A DNA stretch of 64,000 bases from Epiperipatus broadwayi (taxonomy: Eukaryota; Onychophora; Udeonychophora; Euonychophora; Peripatidae): NCBI GenBank assembly GCA_028023455.1, contig JAQFVV010012435.1:374001-438000 (forward strand), read 5' to 3'. The translations under genes and the position numbers were made by a program. This document shows positions 1 through 12,893 of the stretch, piece after piece. The notes beneath the pieces are model-generated. The model did no database searches, was not told where the DNA came from, and saw nothing but the letters and a program-made list of their open reading frames with translations. Position 1 is the first letter of the stretch. Each line of letters opens with the position of its first letter.

Positions 1-285
1 ACTTGTATTTCCAATATTTGTGCCTTTATAATAGAGTATATGTCCACTTTTTAAATCAATTGCTCCTTTTCAAACCAAAACCTTTAAAAGTTTTTTTTCT
101 AATTTTTCAATTTTCCTTCCCTTGAAAGTGGTTTGGGTTGGAATCTAAAAAAATCTTCTTCAATGGCAGCCTGGGTCTACAATCAGGGGATTCTTAGCAC
201 CCTCTGCCTTCGGCCACCAACCGCTGCCTTGGTTGGAGACTTTACAGCCTCCTGGGATGTAATAATGTTCAAGGCCAAATGGGTT
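1..285 (-). mobile_element. RTE-like LINE, 5' fragment running off the left edge
   Basis: Read on the minus strand, this matches the 5' part of the RTE element at 8629-11929. Positions 150-262 correspond to 8965-9080, with the shared wording around the GGAGGCTGTAAAG and GCAGCGGTTGGTGGCC motifs. Positions 1-58 correspond to 9230-9285, encoding the GHxxYYKGTNIGN part of the endonuclease. The stretch 60-150 between them is more diverged and shortened. The rest of the element would lie to the left of the window. It belongs to a different insertion from the copy at 940-2345, because the order of 5' and 3' parts does not fit one element. No open frame survives here. Confidence 0.8.
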
Positions 286-326
286 CATAAGTAACTATTA
301 GAAGCCAGTCAACATTTAGACAAACC

Positions 327-441
327 CAATATAGATATCAATCAACAATCTCAAACTGTTGTCAAGGCAACCATTTTCATTGTTAAAGAGAGGTTGCCTT
401 GACAACAGTTTGAGATTGTTAATTGTTATCATATTGGGATT
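327..441. repeat. Short near-perfect hairpin (MITE-like)
   Basis: Two arms of about 45 bp surround a loop of roughly 20 bp. The inner 28 bp of each arm are perfectly complementary (arm begins ACAATCTCAAACTG, loop around 374-392). The outer parts pair with a few mismatches, from CCCAATAT on the left to ATATTGGG on the right. No protein is encoded. A foldback MITE is the simplest reading; a microRNA-like precursor is possible because of the length and pairing. Confidence 0.75.
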
Positions 442-939
442 AAATGGTTATATATGTGTGTGTGTGTTGTGAGTGTGTGTCCATGTGGAAATGCTACAGT
501 GATGCTAATAATTAAATCTGTTGTTGGTTTTAGAGAAAAAATTTCTGAATTTAAACTCAACCTGTTCTCTTCTGACACTCAAACACTTTATGAATGTTTC
601 ACCATATGATTGTTATAATAAATATTATGCCAATTTTTAATAGTTTTATATTTAAGTAGTTTTTCGTTCTTCTAAAAATAGATAGATGACCATAGCCAAT
701 ACTGATAATTAGGTGGTTTCATAATAGGCTGACTACTTGAAAATAATATCTCAAGTTCATTAAAAAAATTCAGATTTAATTGGACTAGATTTGGACCCTG
801 GTCATAGACAGTTGCATTAACTACTCTATTGAAAATTCATTCATATGTACTAACTTCTATGCTAAAATTTTCTTCAATGAAATACTTATCTTTAGACTAA
901 GATTTTTTTTTTATAAAAATCACTTAAATAAAATTTGCA
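442..939. other. AT-rich spacer, nothing recognised
   Basis: It contains a short interrupted TG tract at about 452-478. Otherwise I see only AT-rich sequence without coding potential or recognisable repeats. Confidence 0.6.
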
Positions 940-2345
940 GTATATATATCATCATCATAATTTTCAACCATTATCAATTCATTGCAGCATGATGATTTCT
1001 ACAAGCTTAATCCAATTTCTCCAATCTCTAGTTTCTCTTCATCATATTATACTAAAAAATTTCTTTATTTGCCAATCCATCACATATGTGGTCTCCTTCA
1101 AGATCTTTTATAATCTCTTGTGATCCCACTTGAAATATTATTTATTCATCTATTACCATTTTATGTGATAATATGTCCAGTCCAATTCCAATTAAATTTC
1201 TTAATACTTTCAATCCATTTCATTTTTGACTCCTTCCCATTATTTTTAACATACAACTTTTCATACTTCATTGGGTGATCTGAAGTCTTAATATTGGTCT
1301 TCTGTTAAGTGTCTAAGTTTTAAATCCACAAGTAAAAAATGGTAAATATACTTATTAAAAGTTTTCTTTTCAAATACATAGACATATTAACCTTTAATAT
1401 TAAGTTACTTCTAACAAAGGCACTCCAAACAAGTTTAATTGTATAATTAATTCCACTCATTATGTCTCCATATGCACAAATAATCTGAACAAGATATTTG
1501 AAGTTGATAATTTTTTCTAATTCATCACTATCAGTATTTATTTTCTTCATATTCTTACTTTCAGCTCATAACTTTTGCAACGTTTCTTAAAGCTCTGAAG
1601 CATTATTTACAAAAACAACAATATCATCTGCAAAATGTAAATAATTTAAATAATTTCCATTCACTTTTACTTTTTTAGCTTTCCATTTTAATCTACAAAA
1701 TACTTTCTGCAAAATTGCTATAAAAAGTTTTGAAGATTTGGATTTATCCTGTCATACACTTTTCTCAATGTTAATCTTTTTAGTATTATTATCCTTTCAT
1801 TCCAATAAATATTCTTTAGAATATTACAATATCCTGAGTCTATATGTCTATATCTTGATGATTCAATACTTTAGTCACTATGGAAATACTTATAGAATCA
1901 TATCCCCCCCCCCCCCCCCCCCCTTATAGAATCATATGTCTTTTTATAATTTACAAATCCAAAGTGTAATAACAAATCATATTTATTTATCCTTTCTGTA
2001 ACTTCTCTCAACATTTCACTGTATTAAAATCATTTTTAAATCTAGTTGATTTTTTTTTTGATTGGTTAAAATTCAAAATTTGTAGCAAATGAACTGTAGT
2101 GATAGGTCTATAATTTCTAATTTATTTCATATCACTTTTTTATCAATATTACTATTGCATTTTTCCAATCATCTAGTGCATCTTTATCATTTAGGTATTT
2201 TGGTATATAACTTTCTCAACAATCTGTTGATTCCTTTACTTGCTTCTTTTAAAATATTGATAACAATTTCATCATTTCCTGTAGCTATTTATTTTTTTAT
2301 AGATTTAATTTCATGATCCACTTTTTCACTTAAAATGCTTTCTTG
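940..2345 (-). pseudogene. Decayed RTE-like LINE copy (RT domain to 3' end)
   Basis: This is a strongly mutated minus-strand copy of the same family as 8629-11929. Reading leftward from about 2340, translated pieces match the RT fingers (EIKSIKK, GNDEIVINILKEAS, RKLYTK). They are followed by the region before the catalytic motif, FADDIVVF at about 1640, and then the C-terminal segment at 1550-1320 (KYLVQII, INYTIKLVWSAF, NLILKVNMSMYLKRK). The 3' end near 940 carries the family's ATC/TGA-type repeat tail. Many stops and shifts are present and the element is 5'-truncated near 2345. A 20-bp poly-C with flanking duplication (1890-1937) has inserted into it. It is older than the full-length copy by its divergence. 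Confidence 0.85.
1890..1937. repeat. C20 homopolymer flanked by a 14-bp direct duplication
   Basis: A run of 20 C (1904-1923) sits between two identical copies of TTATAGAATCATAT (1890-1903 and 1924-1937). The tract lies inside the decayed RTE copy and interrupts it. The duplication resembles a target-site duplication around an insert made only of homopolymer. Confidence 0.85.
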
Positions 2346-3450
2346 GCTGGCAACTTTACAGTCTCTTGCAGGACCATAATTTAGTTTTGTCTGTCAGGGT
2401 TGTAAATATCTATGAAGACAAAAGAAATGATCATTCACATACACATTAATTTTTCTTCAAAAAAGCTCAACTAATGTGTCTTAAAAACTATCAGTGAACT
2501 GAGAAAAAAAATCATTCTTGATCTTAAACTCAGAGAAGTCAATAAACTCACCACATTGCTTGATGGATGTTGATGAGAAACCCACCTATTTTTCTATACT
2601 ACATAATCAAGTAATAATAACTGTCACAATAACAAGAATATATGCAGTGAATATTAGAATTTTTCCCTGTTCTATTAAAGCTTCAAAGAAAAATCAAAAT
2701 TTCTTTTTGGTTAACCGCAAATTCCTTTCTTCATCCAACCTGAATACTTATAAAAGTAATTAATTTTAGTTTTTATATGAATGTTACATCTTTTTTAATA
2801 ACTCATTATTTGTATTATACATTTTTTGGTAATGTTTAGGCTTTATTCCTTTAATTCTCAAATTAAAATGTGTTTATTTTAAAATTAATATATTCATTCT
2901 ATTATATATTTATAAATTGTATTAAATTTAGTTAATAAGTTTTCAATATATTTATAAGTTTAATTTTACCACATATATTCTAATCTCATGAATAAAACAT
3001 GCAAAAATGCAAATGACTTCTAATATGCATTTTATGTTGAACTGGTACTCATAAGTAGTCCCAGGTCACAACCTCTTACATTATTGTTATCCTTGTTCAG
3101 AATTTATTAATAACAAGAATGATCAAATTAAAGTTATAAGTATATTATTACAAATAGAAAAAGTGGAATGAAATTTATTTGATGATTTTATGTGGTTGTG
3201 TTTAAGAATAATGAATATATTCATCCTCAGTTAATATGTAAAGAGTATATCTGGACTAAAAATAATATAATTTTTAGCGTTATAATTCTCAAGGAATATA
3301 TTTGGAAAGGATAATATCATAGTAGTTTGTGCATGAAGTTTGGTACTTTCATAATAAATTAAAATTTCAGTTTTGAATAGCACAAAAATTTGTTCTTCAT
3401 AAGAAGGATTAATGAAAATATATTAATTATATAATTTCCTTTATATCAGA
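2346..3450. other. AT-rich spacer, nothing recognised
   Basis: AT-rich sequence. The one open frame of modest length (2518-2763, plus) shows no recognisable domain and has the composition of its surroundings, so I do not call a gene. Confidence 0.5.
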
Positions 3451-3815
3451 CTTCGGACCACTCAAAGAAGTATGGAAAGATGTATGTTGGGAGTAATAAG
3501 AAGAGATCAAAAGCGCAATGTATGGGTAAGAGAACAAACAGGTGTTACTGACTTCATTGAAAAAATTAAAAGATTGAAGTGGAGCTGGGATGGACTTATT
3601 GCTAGAAGAGATGATAATAGATGGACAATTGAAGTTTTAAACTGGATTCCAAGAGGTTGTAAAAGACCCAGAGTGACCACATATGAGATGGATGGATGAA
3701 TTAAGAAAGTGTGCAGGGGTGATGTGGAGAAGAGAAGCTAAAGATCGGAGAAGATGGATTAAATTTGGAGAGACCTTCATCCTGCAGTGGATTGATAATG
3801 GTTGATGATGATGAT
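3451..3815 (+). pseudogene. RTE-like LINE, 5'-truncated 3' end
   Basis: A dead-on-arrival copy of the family at 8629-11929, matching its 11555-11929 segment closely. The frame from 3472 encodes the conserved C-terminal block (MERCMLGV, RRDQK, VWVREQTGVTD, IKRLKWSWDG, RRDDNRWTIE). A small deletion near 3672 shifts the frame just before the RPHVRWM-equivalent. It ends with the same TGATGATGATGATG tail that marks the 3' end of RTE elements here. High similarity to the full-length copy suggests fairly recent retrotransposition with normal 5' truncation. Confidence 0.9.
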
Positions 3816-5583
3816 GAACATAAAAAAATCAAATTCTAAAAGAATTATAAATTAAACTTAATTAAGCAAAAAAAAATACCTTTTGAAGATGTTACAACTA
3901 AGTTTAGTGTGAGTGTTTATATATAAGTTTAAAATGTATCATTAATTATTTTCTTTGCAAGTTTATCTTTAATTTAACAATAAACTACGCTATTGTAGGA
4001 AAGATATATAGTCAATATTCATTTAGAGTTCCAGCTTTTTATTGATTTTGTTCACAATAGTCTAACGTTAAATTACTTTTGTTGGATCAACTTTAATAAC
4101 AGTCTCTCATAAACTGCTTCAATTTATTTTAAAACAGTTGTAGAGTGATGTTTTGGCCAATTGATTAGATAGATGGTCATATCTCCTTGAATTAAGAAGA
4201 ATTGTACTGATATGATATACAATGCATTGAACAAAGCCAGAGGAGATTGTGAGCAATATTGTTTAGACGATATTGTTTACAATTTGTTAATTAAGTTTTT
4301 AAAATGTAAATTATCTTTCATCTTTAATTAAGTAGATTTTAAAAAATACACATTTTGAGTATATATATGTCTGATTTATTTCATTATTTTATTTTAAATG
4401 ATGTATGTTTAGATATGTGTGTACGCTATTATTAAATAATTATATGTTAAACTACTAAACGTCACATGATCACCATTTCTTATGCTTGATCAATTTATTA
4501 ATTGTCAAAGTCATGTGACATTCCCAGCATTCAACTGGTAGCTTGAAAATAATTCCATTCAATTGATTAAATTGATCGTTTAAAATTTTATATAACTGAG
4601 AATCATTTTACTAATCTTTAACATTTGAGTCTGTCACGTTACTATTGTTTAAACTACATGGGATTAACCTACTACTTATTACTGTGGTTAGTTTAGTATT
4701 TATTAAGAAAGATATGAGGTATTAAGAGTCTTCATAATAAAATAAACATAGTGGGATATTCTATAATGAATGCAATTGCTTGTAGAATCTTATTCATCAT
4801 AGCTCCCGTTTATTTATAGTATCATGCAATTAAACAAATATATTTATTCACTTCAGACCCCAGCATAAGAAAAATATAATGCAAATTAAAAATATAAGCA
4901 TAAAATAATATGAAGACGTTATACAAGTAAATTTTAAAAGTATAAGCTATCTTCCCTCCGTGAATGCAATAAAAATATCTCAAACATGCATGAAAAGCTT
5001 CAAAAATCTTCCTTAATAACTAAATTATATTTTTATTCTGCATTGTGTCATGATAGATATTAGACTCCGGGACACTAGAGTCACGAACGAATAGCAGTTC
5101 CGTTCCATTATTTTCAGTGTTTGAATTTTCTTTTTAATTTCCAAGCAATAAATCGTTTGATTACTTTTTTATATATTAGCGTTCTCAATTTCTTTTTTTG
5201 AATTCTAATTGAAATTATATATGTAGCAGAATATATATTTAAAAAGACAATTTCATTGCTAGAAGCATAAACAAATAAATAAATAATTAATCTAAATTAG
5301 CAAGTAATCTTTACAAGTCTTGACGAAAATAATGATTGAAACTCTATTCAAAAAAGAAAAGCTCTGCATACATGTGAGACTTCAACCAATAGTATTCTAT
5401 ATGGTATCTTTCATCATTTTACTATAACAAATATTTATTGTAGTATTTGTTCATTATTAAATCACATATAGCAATCTCTCATTGGATGTAATATAAAAAT
5501 ATATTTAGTAGCATTAGAAATGCTTTGCATATCAATCAAAAAAAAAAAAATTGAAATAAGAATTTTGAATGTGGATATTGAAT
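3816..5583. other. AT-rich spacer; one short shared segment
   Basis: Nothing coding is seen. A segment around 4453-4483 (containing CACATGATCACCATTTCTTA) recurs at about 14988-15010, and a related string lies just left of the element at 56987, so it belongs to some dispersed repeat. A block at 5060-5110 is slightly richer in CpG than its surroundings; I cannot assign it. Confidence 0.45.
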
Positions 5584-5692
5584 TACACCCGGGTCTTGTT
5601 TTTTGTGGATTTATTTAATGCGATTTTGAAGTTATGCGATTCATGTTTCTTTTTAATATCTTTGTATGTGGTTTTCTTTTATGCGATAAAAA

Positions 5693-5813
5693 TTATTAGA
5701 TCAGAAGTCAAGCTCTGATAATGCGCTATTACTTTAAATATTATAAATTTCGCGCACTCATGTCATATTTAAAGTAATAGTGCATTATCGTAGTTTGACT
5801 TCCATCTAATAAT
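5693..5813. repeat. Hairpin MITE nested in the pogo-like element
   Basis: Inverted arms of about 50 bp (left contains GATAATGCGCTATTACTTTAA, right its complement with few changes) surround a short loop near 5755. No coding content. Confidence 0.7.
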
Positions 5814-6085
5814 TTCAATATTTTCAGTGCTTTATAATAGTACTGTAATAGATTTTATGCAATTAAGAAGTTCATAATCCACTTAAAATCAGAATTTTCC
5901 CATTTTATGTACACACATTAAATTTTACAAAACTATAATGTAAATTTGTTCAAACGTTATAGATGAAAAATACTATGTGTGTTGTTGTTTTTGCATTTTA
6001 AATCACGTTCAATTTTTACTTTTTGTGAAACAAGTATGTAATCAATAATTTAGTGTCCACAAGTTTATTTTTAAAAGGTGAGTAA

Positions 6086-6269
6086 CAGTGGTGGGCACAA
6101 TTAAATTTGATAATTAAAATCTGATTTTTAATTGTAATTAACATTTTAAAAATTACTTAACTTGATCTGAAAACGATGAAATTTGATTTTTAAACGGCAT
6201 TGAAAATTAAAGACAAAAATAATAATTTAATTTTTAATTGTTAGTTTTAATTAAATTTGCCCAACAGTG
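6086..6269. mobile_element. hAT-type MITE with 8-bp target duplication
   Basis: A 184-bp element begins CAGTGGTGGGCA and ends with the complement of CACTGTTGGGCA, typical of hAT termini. The flanking 8-mers are GTGAGTAA (6078-6085) and GTGAGTTG (6270-6277), 6 of 8 identical. The interior is AT-rich and largely self-complementary. No transposase. Confidence 0.8.
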
Positions 6270-7084
6270 GTGAGTTGGTATCTTTTTATTATTGTAAGTC
6301 TAAGTTCTTATATTTATTTTAAACTTTTAGTTTACTCTAACTGTGAGAAAAAAAACACCCAAGAAAATGAATTTCTTTGGAAACAAAAATATCAATTTTA
6401 GATCGCTTAATGAAATGAGAAGGATCAACAGCGATTGGAAAACATTTTAGTTATATTTCCTCTTGACTTTGTTTAAGAAGAAGTTACAGTACCTCACATC
6501 ACATCACATTATGATGGAATATGATGTCTCAAATAGCAATAATGATTAAAATACCATACATGTATAAAAAAAATATAAATTATACATAAAAATATATTGT
6601 TTTGAATAAAATAAAATACTGTAGTTAATAAAAAAAAGTTTGTCTTGTATCAATTTTTTTCAAATTTGAAATTTTTTATTAGTCATATTTTATTTTCTTA
6701 TTTTTTTTAATGCAAATTTTAAAGTAATTTTACGTTGTTGCTTTGCTTTTATGCGATTTTTGGAAAATTACAGTACGTATACCCCATTTTTCAAGGTGAG
6801 TTAAGTCTATTTTTATGCAATTTCTTTTGGGCACATTTTCTGAGGAACCTATCTACTGCATAAAATGAGACCCAGGTGTACTTGTTTTTGAAATGTATGA
6901 TGTTGAAAAAAATCAGGATAAATTGTACAAAGAGGTAAAAAACATAAAAGTGAAAATAATAAGCGTAGAGATTTTTTTGGTTCTGTTTAAATATCTAAAA
7001 ATAAAACTTAAGTACTAAGAATCCTGATATTAGAATATATACAAATTTTGACTTCAAACAACCTTCCCCCTTTCATATGCCTTT

Positions 7085-7197
7085 GTTGCTCAGAAGTTCG
7101 TAAAAAGTTTGAGCACCAGAACTGTGAGCACTAGAATCAATCCTGGGCCCTCCCAATTCCAAGTTAGATACTCTGTCAACTATGCCACCCCATACAG
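7085..7197 (-). mobile_element. tRNA-derived SINE, minus strand
   Basis: On the minus strand an A-box-like GGCATAGTTGACAGAGT is followed about 35 bp later by a B-box-like GGATTGATTCTA. The downstream body ends near CGAACTTCTGAGCAAC. A related body (GCTCAGAAATTCATAAG...) occurs at 7690, supporting a dispersed family. Confidence 0.6.
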
Positions 7198-7689
7198 GCA
7201 AATTATGACTAGATATTTGATAACACTAGAGAATGCTTTGTATACCAAAAACATTAAGTTAAAAGTGAGGTAAGTTTAGAAATATAGATATAATTTATAT
7301 AAAGATGATAGAACATTAAACTTGTTTTTTTAGAGTATAGGAGGTTGAAGAAGAACCAGAATATATTTTATTTATAAAAATAAAGTAAAAAAATAAAAAG
7401 ATAGATTATTGAAACTAATAAAATAATTTTTATTAAAATGGAATAGGAAAAAATGTGCAGTATTGGTGATATTTGGGTTAACAATGATATATAGTGGTTT
7501 TAATGGAAAGAAATGTTGAACTTGGATAACAGGATCTCTACCATATCTATAAATAACAAATTTGACATCATTTAAGAATATGTCATTTTACATTACAATA
7601 AAATTTCAAACAGTAGTCTCAAAAATTATTTAATTTAAAAAATATAGTTTTCAATATATTTTGTTTATGTAGAAATATAGTTAAAGGGT

Positions 7690-7800
7690 TTATTGCTCAG
7701 AAATTCATAAGAAAATTTGAGAACTGACAACAATAGGACTGGAGCTCTTGATCTAGGACCTTGAGCTCAAGGACCTGCCACTGCATAGACACCCACAAGA
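7690..7800 (-). mobile_element. SINE copy related to 7085-7197
   Basis: The left part (GCTCAGAAATTCATAAGAAA) aligns with the SINE body at 7092. The right part is degenerate, so the promoter boxes are not clear. Confidence 0.45.
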
Positions 7801-8097
7801 CATTTTCTATATAATAGGTAATAGACCTTATTTATCTTTTGATAAAGTTACTTATCTTATAAAAGCAATTACTTCCTTATTTGTCCCTTTTCTGAATAAG
7901 TTTTGTCACTGTATTGTTTCTCCACATACAGCCTTTATTCTTTTAAATTTCCACAACCCTAAAATATGATCTGTTAATTTTTATAAATAAGCCACATTAA
8001 AAAATTTCTTTACCTTAAAAATATTTTTTTTATAAAATAAATTAAATAGTCTTTCTGAATAAATAATTTATTTAAAACAAAATTAATTTATCTAGAG

Positions 8098-8354
<257 letters not shown>

Positions 8355-8628
8355 CTTTTATTTAATTTACTCGGGATCAAATCATGTAACTCAATTTCCA
8401 TCTCCCAATTTCCATTCTGTTGAACCATTGCGTACATAAGTATTTCCAATGAGAAAACAATTTCTTTGGAGTCTGTAAACAATTTTAGCAAAAAAATTAG
8501 TGGAAAAATTAGGGTTTTAAGTTTATATGTAACATTAATGTTAGTGGTTTTAATGAATACATGTAATTTGAAACTGAATAATTCATTGAAGATTGATTTT
8601 AATAATTCAGTGTTACACATATAAAATT

Positions 8629-11600
8629 AGAAAGAAGTTTTGCTATTAACTGAAAGGAGACCCTTTGATTCCTCTTGGAGGCCTTAAAGGAACCGAGCAG
8701 GGCAAATTCCTAATGTCCACTCCATACGTTCTTGTCGTTGCAGCTGTTATTACTATGTGATTATTCATATAGTATACGAACATGGATGGGCTGCTCACCA
8801 ACACACATTAGCCAGTGTGGTGAGTTTATTGGCTTTTTACCTCTGAGTTTAAGATCAAGAAACACCATGGTCTTTCTTCTCAGTGCCTGATAAGGCAGAA
8901 TGAATGTTTGTGTAAATGATAAAAATTTTCCCAATACATATATACAATTATGACAGACAAAAATAAAGCATGGCCCTTATTCCCAGGAGGCTGTAAAGTC
9001 ACCAACCAAGGCAGCGGTTGGTGGCCGAAGGCAGAGGGTGCTAAGAATCCCCTGATTGTGGACCCAGGCTGCCATTTGATGATGACTTTTTATTTAGGTA
9101 CTTACAACTGCAGATCACTTTCAAGTGAAGGAAGATTGCAAGAATTAGAAGAAGAACTTGTCTTATATTAAATGGGACATTATTGGACTTTGTGAAGTTA
9201 GAAGAAAAGGTGAAGAAACAATTGATTTAAAAAGTGGACATATACTCTATTATAAAGGCACAAATATTGGAAATACAAGTGGAGTAGGATTCATTATAAA
9301 TAAAAAGTGGAAGAACAATATTGTGGAGATTGATGGTGTATCGGACAGAGTGGCAAGATTAGTTATACAACTTAATAGCAGATACCAAATGCAGATAATT
9401 CAGGTTTATGCCCCAACAAGTTCTCATAGTGATGAAGTAGTAGAAGATTTTTATATGGATGTACAAAAGGCTTTTGATCAGAGTAAACACCATTTTAAAA
9501 ATTGTTATGGGAGACTTTAATGCTAGAATTGGTAAACAAATGAAAGATGAAAGTGCTGTGGGTAATTTTGGTTATGGTAATAGAAATGAGAGAGGACATA
9601 GACTTGTGGAGTTTGCAGAAAAAGAAAAACTTTATATTATGAATTCTTTTTTTGAGAAAAATGTTAAAAGAAAATGGACATGGAAGCATCCAAATGAAGG
9701 TACAGCAGAATTGGATTATATTTTGACTAACAGGAAATACATATTTCAAGATTGTAATGTTCTTAATAAATTTAACACAGGAAGTGATCATCGATTAGTA
9801 AGGTGTAAGATACATGTTAATGTAAAACTAGAGAGACAAAAATTATTAAGAAAAACAATATTTACAGTTGATATTCCTAATCTTCAGAAACATTCTAATG
9901 AATTTAAATTAGAACTTACAAATCGGTTTCAAGTATTAGTAGATTTTGAACATGATTCAGATTTGAATGAAATTAATATGAAAATAACTGATACACTTTT
10001 GAAAACTGCAACAAAGATAGCTGGTAGAAAGAAACAGCAATTGACCAATAAAATTTCTACTGAGACTAGAGAATTTATGAAGAAAAGAAGGAATATGAAG
10101 ATATACAAAAATAATGCATCAAAAAGAATTGAATATCTCGAATTTTGTAAAATGGTGCGGAAAAGAGTTGAAAATGATATAAGAAAGTATAACTGTGAAC
10201 TAGCAAGGAAAGCTGTAGAAGAAAATAAAAGTCTTAAGAATGTAAAACAACATTTTGTTATTGGTAGGAAATTTATATCTGCAATAAGAAAAAAAGATGG
10301 AATTATTACTAAAAGGAGAGATGACATCATGAAATTGGTAGAAGATTTTTATCAAGAATTATATAGTAATAAAGAACAAGTACCTCCTATATCTATTACA
10401 TCTTCCAAATTGCCCAGAATTTTAAATGAAGAAGTGAGACATGCAATTAAATGTATGAAGAAAGGAAAGGCTCCAGGTAATGATGGAATTATAATTGATA
10501 TATTAAAAGAAGCAGGTGAAGAAATAGAAAATTTTTTAGCAAAGTTATATACCAAATGTCTAAATGATAAAGATGTACCGGATGATTGGAAGAATGCAGT
10601 AATAATATTAATATTTAAAAAAGGTGATAAAGAAGATATTAGAAATTACAGACCTATCAGCCTTTTATCAGTTTTATATAAAATTTTTACCAAGATAATT
10701 ACTACTCGTCTACAGAGAACATTGGATTTCCACCAACCAAGAGAACAAGCCGGATTTAAAAGTGGTTTTAGTACAGTAGATCATATCCAGGTATTGAGAG
10801 AAGTTATAGAAAGGACAAATGAATATGAGTTGCCATTATGCTTAGGATTTGTAGATTATGAAAAGGCATTTGATTCTATAAACATTTCTTCAGTGATTAA
10901 AGCATTAGATCATCAAGGTATAGATCCAGGATATTGTCATATTTTAAAGAATATTTATAAAAATGCAACAGCAACAATTAGATTACATAATGACACTGGG
11001 AAAGTCAACATTGAGAAAGGTGTAAGACAAGGTGACTCCATATCTCCAAAACTTTTTACAGCAGTGCTGCATGAAGTATTTTGTGGATTAAAATGGGAAA
11101 CTAAAGGAGTGAAAGTAAATGGTGATTATTTAAGTCATTTAGATTTCGCAGATGATGTAGTTGTTTTGCAAATAATGCTTCAGATCTGCAGGAAATGTTG
11201 CAGGAATTATCAGATGAAAGTAGGAAAGTAGGACTAAAGATAAATGTTAAAAAGACTAAAGTAATGTTTAATCGATTTGCTCAAAATATGAAAATAAAGA
11301 TTGATTATGATGAATTAGAAGAAGTTAACAGTTACAAATACCTTGGTCAGATTATTAATACAGATGGAAACATAATGGAGGAAATTAATCATAGAATTAA
11401 ACTTGGTTGGAGTGCTTTTGGTAGAAATAACTTGATACTAAAAGGAAATATGCCTATGTGTTTGAAAAGGAAGGTTTTTAACAAATGTGTTTTACCAGTT
11501 CTTACTTATGGATCTGAGACTTGGACACTTAATAGAAGAGCAATTCAGAGAATTCAGACCACTCAAAGAAGTATGGAGAGATGTATGTTGGGAGTAACAA

Positions 11601-11929
11601 GAAGAGATTGTAAACACAATGTATGGGTAAGAGAACAAACAGGTGTTACTGACCTCATTGAAAAAATTAAAAGATTGAAGTGGAGTTGGGCTGGACATAT
11701 TGTTAGAAGAGATGATAATAGATGGACAATTGAAATTTTAAACTGGACTCCAAGAGATTGTAAAAGACCCAGAAAGAGACCACATGTGAGATGGATGAAT
11801 GAAATAAGAAAGTATGCAGGGGTGATGTGGAGAAGAGAAGCTAAAGATCGGAGAAGATGGATTAAACTTGGAGAGACCTTCATCCTGCAGTGGATTGATA
11901 ATGGTTGATAATGATGATGATGATGATGA
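8629..11929 (+). mobile_element. Near full-length RTE-clade LINE
   Basis: About 3.3 kb, the usual size of RTE elements. A possible target-site duplication ATATAAAATT occurs at 8619-8628 and 11930-11939 (10 bp, but in AT-rich sequence, so only suggestive). A 5' leader (8629 to about 8950) is followed by one endonuclease-RT reading frame broken by three single-base shifts. The 3' end is a TGATGATGATGA tail directly after the stop, a hallmark of RTE elements. The same 5' segment recurs at 1-285 and the 3' part at 940-2345 and 3451-3815, so this family has at least four copies in the window. Confidence 0.9.
8950..11908 (+). pseudogene. RTE endonuclease-reverse transcriptase (frameshifted)
   Basis: The protein would nick target DNA and reverse-transcribe its own RNA. 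Endonuclease (about 9090-9820): GTYNCRSLS, GLCEVRRKG with the catalytic Glu, VYAPTS, GDFNARIG, ELDYILTN and GSDHRLVRCK. Reverse transcriptase (about 10430-11200): GKAPGNDGI, NYRPISLLSV, the YEKAFDSI aspartate motif, VRQGDSISPKLF and the catalytic LDFADDVVV. The C-terminal block (11330-11908) has KYLGQII, LTYGSETW, ERCMLGVTRRD and RLKWSWAGHI. Frame breaks: a one-base insertion at about 9161, another in an A-run at about 9499, and a one-base loss in a T-run at about 11168, right after the FADD motif. All catalytic residues are present, so the copy is recent though inactive as read; homopolymer sequencing error could explain two of the three breaks. Confidence 0.92.
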
Positions 11930-11939
11930 ATATAAAATT

Positions 11940-12361
11940 TAAAAAATGTTTGTTTTTTAAATAAATGCACTAAAAAGGTAAAAAATAAATCTTCAACTTT
12001 TACAAATACAAGCAGTATTATGATAATTCAAAAATCAGATACCCAAAGAATTGCAAATAATAACCACTTTCTTATAACAATCTGATAAATATATTAGCAT
12101 TTATATAAAAAAGTGGGCATAAATGTTTATTTAAATAATGATTTGATGATCAGACTTTTGGATTCTTGTAGTAAAATTTTATTTGTGGAAGCTGAAAAAA
12201 ACTTATTTTTTGAGTGCATTTAGGTGAATAAAAGCATTTCTTTAATTATTATTTTTTGTTATATGTGTGAAATAAATTGTTTACTTTAATCTATAAAAAA
12301 AACATTTTTGTCTACTAAAGTAAAGAAAAATCAAATATGTAGACAAAAATATTGTATAAAA
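11940..12361. other. AT-rich spacer, nothing recognised
   Basis: No coding potential or repeat recognised between the RTE element and the GATA array. Confidence 0.6.

Positions 12362-12893
<532 letters not shown>

Larger units (their letters stand above)
5586..6878. mobile_element. TA-flanked non-autonomous pogo/Tigger-like DNA element
   Basis: The termini are inverted: CACCCGGGTCT at 5586 and the complement of CACCTGGGTCT ending at 6878. Both are bordered by TA (5584-5585 and 6879-6880), the target duplication of Tc1/mariner-pogo elements. Sub-terminal motifs such as TTATGCGATT, CAGTACGTATACCCC and GCATAAAATGAGACC resemble pogo/Tigger ends. No transposase frame is visible. Two other elements appear nested inside: a hairpin at 5693-5813 and a hAT MITE at 6086-6269. 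Confidence 0.6.
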
